Source of the DNA: Nelumbo lutea
Taxonomy: Eukaryota > Streptophyta > Magnoliopsida > Proteales > Nelumbonaceae
Assembly (NCBI GenBank): GCA_022828595.1
Contig: JAKGHH010000008.1
Location: 9,777,228 to 9,841,227 of the forward strand
DNA: 64,000 nt
Reading direction: 5' to 3'
The translations under genes and the position numbers were made by a program. This document shows positions 57,601 to 64,000 of this stretch, piece by piece; position 1 is the stretch's first letter; each line of letters opens with the position of its first letter. The notes under the pieces are model-generated. The model did no database searches and was not told the DNA's origin. It saw only the letters and a list, made by a program, of their open reading frames with translations.

Positions 57601-58185
57601 TTTCCCTCTAATTGATCTTTCATTCTTTTATTGTTTATACGAACCTGGAAATAACAAGAACTCATTTCTGGTCAATTTCAGCTTTGATATTTTGATTCAT
57701 GGTCACCAGGAAACCTCTTGACATGGAAATTTCATGCACTAATTCTTTTAAGTATTATCTCTGGTAGAACACAGCCATTACCTTGTTTTTCATATTTTAT
57801 AGTACAATTTAGAGATAATTAAGTTTAAGCTGCAAGAATCCATTGGTTGACTTTGCCACTTAGAACTATGAGTCCAGTCACAGTATCAATAATGACTTTG
57901 ACCAGATGAATAGATAATTCTTATTGTACTTGGTATGCTTATTGAAAATATTGTCCAGAAATTTGACTTTTTATCATGTAAAACTGAATTAATTTCTCTT
58001 TCAGTTTGTTGATCCCTGAATTGTGATTTTACATGGTTATTGAACTTCTGTTATTGGTTGTTGGGCAATTTACCTCAACTAACAATCATGTATTTGAAAT
58101 GCCTGATCCAGCTAACATTTTTGACATGAAAAATATTGGAGTTGCAATACCAACATTACAGGAGTGGATAGGGTCCAGTACTTGA
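54667..58185 (+). CDS. Isochorismatase/nicotinamidase-like hydrolase (At3g16190 type)
   Basis: Five exons (54667-54714, 54944-55057, 55356-55590, 55721-55837, 58112-58185) join in frame to 195 codons, all with GT-AG borders. The protein is a single cysteine-hydrolase domain of the isochorismatase superfamily. It opens MAEKWKSTALLVIDMQKDFI with the catalytic Asp14. A Lys in KLVKTRFSAF (K106) fits the second catalytic position. ITGVQTPNCIRQTVFDAVSL supplies the nucleophile Cys139 after the usual turn. DATAAATSEVH and NIFDMKNIGVAIPTLQEW close the fold. Length and motifs match the small plant proteins annotated only as isochorismatase family, probably cytosolic. The substrate is unknown: nicotinamide, ureidoacrylate-like amides and isochorismate are all used by relatives. 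Intron 4 is unusually long (2.27 kb) and contains an RTE remnant and a poly(T) tract. Confidence 0.92.
56490..56720 (-). mobile_element. RTE-type LINE 3' remnant in intron 4 of the isochorismatase gene
   Basis: CCAACTATATGGGGTC (56515) and CCAACTATATGGGGCC (56609) are the reverse of the GACCCCATATAGTTGG word at RTE 3' ends. TCCTTTTTGGCCTTTCCTAG near 56679 corresponds to the reverse of the GGAAAGGCCAAAAAGGA block near the end of the polyprotein. Only fragments remain. Confidence 0.5.
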
Positions 58186-58713
58186 TTTTGCCTCCCTTCT
58201 TCAACAAGGCAATTGGCTTTGTGTAAGTTGTCCATGAGATGACAAGGGTACCTTTTGTGGTAAAAACTTGGTGTAATAACTCGGGCATGATAATAAGGGC
58301 TGAAATTTCTACCACTGGCATGGTTATATATAGCCTCTGATGTACCATTAGTGAAGCAGCTTGTCATGATCCCATATAGGATATGTATGATTCCCAATCG
58401 TTAGGCTACCATGACCGATAAGTTTGAGGGTACAATAGTGGGACATGAAGCATTTCTGGGCCGTGCCTTCAAAATTGTGAACCTTGTTTGCTTTGGATCT
58501 CGTTCTCTGTGCGTCTCTATGTGTTTGGCATATGCTAAAGAAATCTACCGAGCAAAAGGATATATTAATGCAACTTGTTTATGTTTGTGGAGGTTTTACT
58601 TCCCACAAATTCTGTGCAATAAAATCACTTTTCCAGTCTTGTACTGGAAAGGACCTATTATGTTGTAGTTTTTTTTTTTCATTTATTATTGGTATTACAT
58701 ACTATATGTATTA
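58186..58713. other. Likely 3' UTR and flank of the isochorismatase gene
   Basis: No coding region was recognised in this 530-bp stretch. The open frame at 58411-58668 is not protein-like. AATAAAATC near 58618 could serve as a polyadenylation signal. Confidence 0.35.
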
Positions 58714-58864
58714 CAGGGTAATCAGGGGTGGGGCAGAGCAGGGTGCACGTGAGGCTGAGGCCCACTGGCCATACCACAGAGAAGCCTGCTGCTCCTCAGG
58801 TTTGATCCCGCCCTTCCTAGTTGGAGGGGTGCCAAGTGGCCATCTCTGACTACTGGGTCATTGG
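58714..58864 (+). repeat. SINE-like repeat, copy B (best preserved)
   Basis: GGGGTGGGGCAGAGCAGGGT (an A-box-like TGG-CAGAGCAGG with a 2-nt insertion) is followed about 60 nt later by CAGGTTTGATCCCGCCC (B-box-like). The end shares GTTGGAGGGGTGCCAAGTGG and ACTGGGTCATTGG with copies A and C. A run of T precedes it on the left. Confidence 0.55.
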
Positions 58865-60503
58865 CATTCTATTACAGGCTATTCACATGAATGCTTCTGT
58901 ACGTAAACTGTCATCTGAAGATTGATCATTACAACCCTTCTATGCCGATGGGTTTGCGGTCTGGATAGCCTATAGCCTCTCTGGGTCTGGGTATGAATGC
59001 CCAATTGTGATGGCTTCAGACTTGTGCAATCACATTTACTCTTCTTCTCATTGCCTTGACAGAAGCCAGACAACATTGATCTTGTGGCTTGTGCTGAAGG
59101 GAATGTGCCTCCAACTGCAGCATTACCTGTGTTATGTGCACAAGCTCCACCTCTATTGGCCCGAGTAACTTAATGACTTTGTGTTGTGACCGGGGTGGCT
59201 GAGAAATGCTAATGCTCGCAATATGCCAATATCGGCCACAGAGCGAGGTTGTATCTGATGAAATTCAAAAGCCATCCAATTCCAATTCCAATTCCAATAT
59301 CCCAGGTTGATACAATTCACCAGCTCTCCTCTGCATTGGAACAAATGTAGAACATCATAAGCTCAAGGGATTAGGCTCAGACTCAAGAGAATTCAAGGGT
59401 TAGGGGCCTACTCTACCCTAGTATCCTACGAGCCAGCCAAAGAATCAGCACTTCCACGTGGCAAACCGATGCTGGTGTACACGCATGAGACATTCAAATC
59501 TGATGGTATTGAAGGGTGATTTGGTGATGAAGGCATGTAGGTTAAGGTTAGGTAAGGTTTGTTCATTGACAGGACAAGACGACACACCAGAGGCAGGTCC
59601 AAGGCAACCCCTGTCCTTGTTAGGCCACCGGGTGTCAGACTTATGTTTGATGTTGGCATGTTGCCTCCTGAGTCGACTCTCTTCTTTAATTTCTACAATT
59701 CTACTCTAGCCGCGTTCCTGCGTCTGGGTTTGGCCCCCCCAATAACGAAGGAGTTCACTTTTGCTACGACGAGGGCCGTGCATCACAGCCTTCCATATTG
59801 ATGTGGGCCACAGCAATAAATTGAGAGGCCGTGATTTCACGGTCAAGCGAAGGGTCAAACTGGTCGAGGCGGCAAAGAGTCCCATACACTGTGCACTGTC
59901 CTCTTCTCTTGTACATCCATCCATCTGAGCTGAGGCAACCTTGAAAGCCCAGATAGAGTTACAAGAATACCCTCATCGGATCTTTATCTCCATCTCGCTT
60001 AAGTGACCGAATTAACCCTCATTGTCATTGGTATTGGCGTATTGCCAATATCAACAATCCAATAAAGAGAGAAAGAGGCCGATCTGGTATCAGGTTTCGA
60101 TGATCTCTGTCTCTGTGTCCCTCTCTGTGTATCAGTATGTGGTAGTGGTACCATATGCGAATTGCTTCAATTCTCAATTCTCAAGAGCGCGACAGCTTTG
60201 ATTTCGTTCTTCTCTGATTCTCTCAAGTCTCAATCAGAGGAATTACTATAATGCAAGTGCACTCGTTTGTTGATGGATGTGGACTGTTCCAAGTTGGATA
60301 GCCGTTGGACAAGGTTGAGGGCATTTTAGTCGTTTGACGACCTCAGCGGCAACGCGGCACGGGACACAGCAGCTGCGACCTGCGAACCAGCGGAGCGGGT
60401 AATTCTGTTATTACTTACATTACCGACACCACAAAACCCACCACCCTATTCTTTTATCTTCTCAAAATTTCCACACTCTGGAGTCTAGTCCACCCTCTTC
60501 ACC
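58865..60503. other. Intergenic region and promoter of the LIN-like gene
   Basis: No coding region was recognised. The last 500 bp is GC-richer and includes CT/TC-rich patches (60090-60140 and 60176-60240) and a leader rich in CCACC words just before the ATG at 60504. No clear TATA box is present. The ORFs at 59426-59924 overlap on both strands and show no family pattern. Confidence 0.4.
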
Positions 60504-63500
60504 ATGACCGCCATGGCATTGGCAACTACCACCACCACCACCTCAGCTCAAATTCTCCGCCACGCTACCAACTTCATCATTGCAACTCTTTCTCAGTCCC
60601 ACCTCCGCCACCACCTCTTCTCCGTCTTACGTCGTAAACTTCCTCCCTCCCACCAGAACCTTATCCCACTCAACCTAGCCGTTGAAACCCTCGAAAAAGC
60701 CATTTCAGTTGCTAACCATGCCACCAGATCTTCCATTCTACGCCTCGTAGAAAAGCTCCTCTCCTCTTACGCTGACAACGCCTTCTCTTCCTTTCTTCTG
60801 TCCCTTATGTACGGTCTCTGCCATCGCCCCGATGACGCCGCTCTCCGACTCCTCGACCTGTTCTATTTGGATCCCTCCACTGCCAGGTCAGAAATAGCTC
60901 CGTCCCTATTCGAAGAGCTCTTTCTCCTTCACCTCCTCCCGATCCTCCAATGGTTCAAAGATCAGAGATCCAGAATTTTGTCGTCTGTGTCGTCGGATTC
61001 CAGTTATGGTGTTGATGAACGGTCTGTATCAGTCGAGGCATTGGCAAAATCATGCACGAGATTACTGTCAAGGATGAGTTTGGATCAAGCGGCAAAGCTG
61101 AGGGAGCTGGAGAGGGACTACGAGGGGGTTGTGGACGAGAACTGCAGGGAATTGGCGGGGTATTTTAAGCAAGTATTAAGGTATAAGGATACAATTGAAT
61201 CGATTTCTCCACCGCCGTTGATATTGACGAAGATCTGCCAAGGTGGATATTTTCGGCACGATGTAGAGGATAAGATCAAAGTGGAAGAACTTGGATCGAC
61301 CACCAGCGCCCGGTACAACGTAATGCTTAATGGTTAATTCATCTCTTTTCAAACATCTGGTTTTCTTGTTTTGCTCAATAAGATTGATAACACGTGGCAA
61401 ATATATAGCCACGTGGCAAAGCAGAACACCTGTAAACTTTTTGCTCAATAAGTTGTAGGAGATATATTATCCGTATCATCCAAAACTTCCTAAAATGTGG
61501 GGGGAAGGGGAAGAGATATTTTGATGCGTCATCTTTCATGCCAACTGTTTCAATCTGCCACGTAACCACACCTTTGGCCACGTTGGATCACAAGTAGGTG
61601 TAGGTCCCACCCGGCGCCCGCACAAAAATCCATAATGTGTGCAGTCAGATGGATTTGTATATCTTTGTATCACTGTATTTTGAGTGTTTGGTTGACGATG
61701 ACCTTTCTTCTTTTCCCTAAAAACTCTTGTCCACTTGCTCAGGATGAAAATGGGTCAAAGAGAAAACGCGTTTTTTTCTTTCAAAAATTTGTCCTCTTCT
61801 ACGGCGGCTTAATTTGACTTTGTCAGCATATTGATATGGTCTTTGTCACCTTGAGTTGATCGGGACTGTTCAATTGGTGGAGCAACCTCTTGGACGGATT
61901 ACGACCGGCCGATCATATCCTCGGAGCACAAGTATCGAGTTGTAGGTCATCACTGTTTCATTTATTGTGCAATGGTCCACTAATAAATTGGGCTGTTTGG
62001 AAAGGGTTGGCTGTTAGTAAAGAGTCAATCAGCAGTTTGTTCTCCCTCTTCCTCATCTGGTTTCATGTTTTTCAAGCTGTTAGTTAATCCTTAGACCCAG
62101 TAATATGAATTTCATTTGTGGCAGCCAATTTGGGCGGAAGGAGATATTTCAGTTGAATTCTGCACCAGTAGCAGTAGCAAATCCAAATATCCACCATCAT
62201 ATCCTCAACGAGACTCCGGACATATCATCACAAACCAAAAACCAGGCGATCGAGACTCGAATTCCCGACTTGAATCTTCCATGGACAACAAGTCGACTGA
62301 TTATACTTCTTCAGAAGCGGAAGCCGAAATGGAGGTTATCAGAAACTAACGATAAACATAATATTGTTTTCTCTTTCTTGACCGATTAATCTATGTCTCG
62401 TTTCTTTTTTCTTCTAGGCCTTGATTTTCAGTTTTCTATACTGTTGCCTTTTGTCTTGTAGGAAAATAACAGAGGAATGGCATTGTTCCAGTCCAACCAA
62501 AATCGATTTCACAAAGAAAAGCAACCTATGTCTGCAGATTCCAGCTGGTATTCATTTTAAAATGCACCCACCACTTTCATGTCTCCTTCTTTTCCTCATA
62601 TTTTTGCATTTTCTACTTGTTTTCAGTTCTTCAGATCCTCTTATGGTGGAGTCTGATAATCCTTATGGTGGCTGGAAATATACACCTCCCAAGGACTTTG
62701 TCTGTCCAATTACCACCCACCTCTTTGTAGACCCAGTGACCCTCGAGACGGGTCAGACCTATGAGCGTAAAGCAATTCAAGAATGGCTGGACAGAGGAAA
62801 TTCTACATGCCCCATCACGCGCCAGAAGCTGCATAACACTCAACTGCCCAAGACAAATTATGTCCTCAAACGGCTTATTGCAAGTTGGAAAGAAATAAAT
62901 GCTGGGGTAGTCCAAGGACAATATGAGGATCCACATTCCAAGACTAACCCATTGTTAAACTCGACGAGGCCTTCTTCTACTCCGACCAGTGTAATAATGA
63001 GCCAAGCAATCACTGATGATATGGTTACCAAGCTACGCCTTGCCATCACTAACCTTTGTATGTCGGAAGTTCTGACGGAGTCAGAAATGGCCGTCCTCCA
63101 AATTGAAAGATTCTGGCGAGAAGCCAACATGGAGCCAGAAATTCAGAACATGCTCTCGAAACCTGCAGTTGTCAATGGGTTCATCGAGGTCCTTCTCAAT
63201 TCCATTGATCCTCATATGCTGATGGTCATGGTATTTCTTCTCTCGGAGCTAGGTTCAAGGGACCAAGGCGTGATTGAGACGCTTGCCAGGGTTGACTCTA
63301 ATGTTCAATATGTGGCTGCCCTGTTCAAGAAGGGGCTTCTGGAGGCTGTTGTACTAATTTATCTATTGAGGCCTTCTACTGCAAGCCTTGTTGAAATGGA
63401 CATGGTTGAATCGCTCCTAACGGTTATTAAGAAGAAAGAGGAGGATTTGTTTGGGATGTGCCTGAGACCAAAGACGGCTGCAGTGCTTTTGTTGGGGCAA

Positions 63501-64000
63501 ATAGTAGGAAGTACAGGGGAGGGTAATGTGTCTATAATTGCACAGACCTTGGTTTCTGCAAAAGATATTGAAGCTATTGTTGAGAGCTTAAAAGCTGATT
63601 GGACGGCGGAGAGGATTGCAGCAGTTGAAATCTTGTTGAGATGCATGCAGAAGGATGGGAAATGCAGAAATTGCATTGCTAATAGTGCTGAACTGACTCT
63701 TGTTTTGGAGAGCTTGATGGGAGCAAATGATAGGGAACGGTTTACCATTGTTCAATTTCTTTACGAATTAGTTAAGCTAGACAGGTGCCACTCTGAGTGA
63801 AATCTGTTAATTGGATTTCTACTTTCTTTCACTTCTAGTACTAATGCAACATTAGATAATAAAAATCTTTGATTAAATAACCTGTATGGTTTATCTTCTC
63901 CCCCAGGAGGACATTCAATGAGCAGCTTCTTCGTATCATGAAGGATGAAGGTGCTTTTAGTATGATGCATACCCTCCTTATTTATCTACAAACAGCCCTC
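60504..64000 (+). CDS. LIN: LIN/CERBERUS-type U-box E3 ubiquitin ligase, 5' half (runs off window)
   Basis: Exons 60504-61319, 62125-62334, 62462-62547, 62627-63784 and 63907-64000 (continuing) join in frame to 788 codons so far. The N-terminal region has ILRHATNFIIATLSQSHLRH, RRKLPPSHQNLIPLNLAVET and RSEIAPSLFEELFLLHLLPI, the conserved start of LIN/CERBERUS proteins. A Ser-rich linker (273-371) follows. The U-box spans about 393-465 (PPKDFVCPITTHLFVDPVTL, then TGQTYERKAIQEWLDRGNST, CPITRQKL). Alpha-helical armadillo-like repeats run from about 490. Family members continue into C-terminal WD40 repeats, which would lie beyond the window. In legumes LIN/CERBERUS acts in infection-thread formation and also in arbuscular mycorrhiza. 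Non-legumes carry LIN-like genes of less certain role. A second in-frame ATG at 60513 has a good context (GCCATGGC) and could be the true start. Confidence 0.93.

Noticed and set aside
59426..59924. Overlapping ORFs of 72-83 codons in both directions
   Set aside because: No motif, signal or splice context. They are probably GC-richer chance frames in the LIN upstream region.
1..64000. tRNA, rRNA or CRISPR features
   Set aside because: No cloverleaf with intact A and B boxes and CCA-side pairing, no rRNA core words and no regularly spaced repeat array were seen. The A/B-box hits belong to SINE-like repeats.

Overview
This is nuclear DNA from a flowering plant. The genes are split by GT-AG introns, and the space between them is AT-rich and filled with LTR and non-LTR retrotransposons, hAT and PIF/Harbinger type MITEs, SINE-like repeats and microsatellites. 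No sequence was compared with a database, so the species is not named. The last gene belongs to the LIN/CERBERUS U-box E3 ligase family, which is known from plants that form root symbioses and is missing from Arabidopsis. That points away from Brassicaceae.

Layout from left to right. 469-2184 holds a decayed, intron-containing copy of the peroxisomal import gene PEX2 that lacks its RING end. 2.2-22.6 kb has no convincing gene. It holds MITEs with intact target-site duplications, SINE-like repeats, scraps of LINE RNase H and one GC-richer, promoter-like block with a perfect G-box palindrome at 11981-12000. 23043-25976 is a complete nine-exon gene for an atypical bHLH protein of the bHLH68 type (361 aa). 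26-35 kb is repeat-rich and gene-free, with an 8-bp-flanked hAT element at 28979-29442 and a Mutator-like element at about 29945-31045.

37388-50783 is a complete five-exon gene for a PGAP3/PER1-like GPI-anchor remodelling protein (343 aa). Its first intron is about 10.5 kb and carries two large insertions: a 5'-truncated L1-type LINE on the minus strand (37817-41369, 15-bp target-site duplication) and a broken Ty1/copia element on the plus strand (41945-47346). 54667-58185 is a complete five-exon isochorismatase/nicotinamidase-like hydrolase gene (195 aa) with two foldback MITEs just upstream. 60504-64000 is the first half of a LIN/CERBERUS-type U-box E3 ubiquitin ligase gene that runs off the right edge.

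The four live genes look functionally unrelated: a transcriptional regulator, an ER/Golgi GPI-lipid remodeller, a small hydrolase and a ubiquitin ligase. All four read on the plus strand. The clearest structures not explained by genes are the transposon histories: nested MITEs, an occupied and an empty copy of the same site side by side, and a copia element whose 5' LTR has lost its TATA box. I found no convincing previously undescribed biological system. The best leads are the PGAP3 intron and its possible in-frame 60-nt splice variant, the G-box palindrome without a gene, and the short unknown repeat families.
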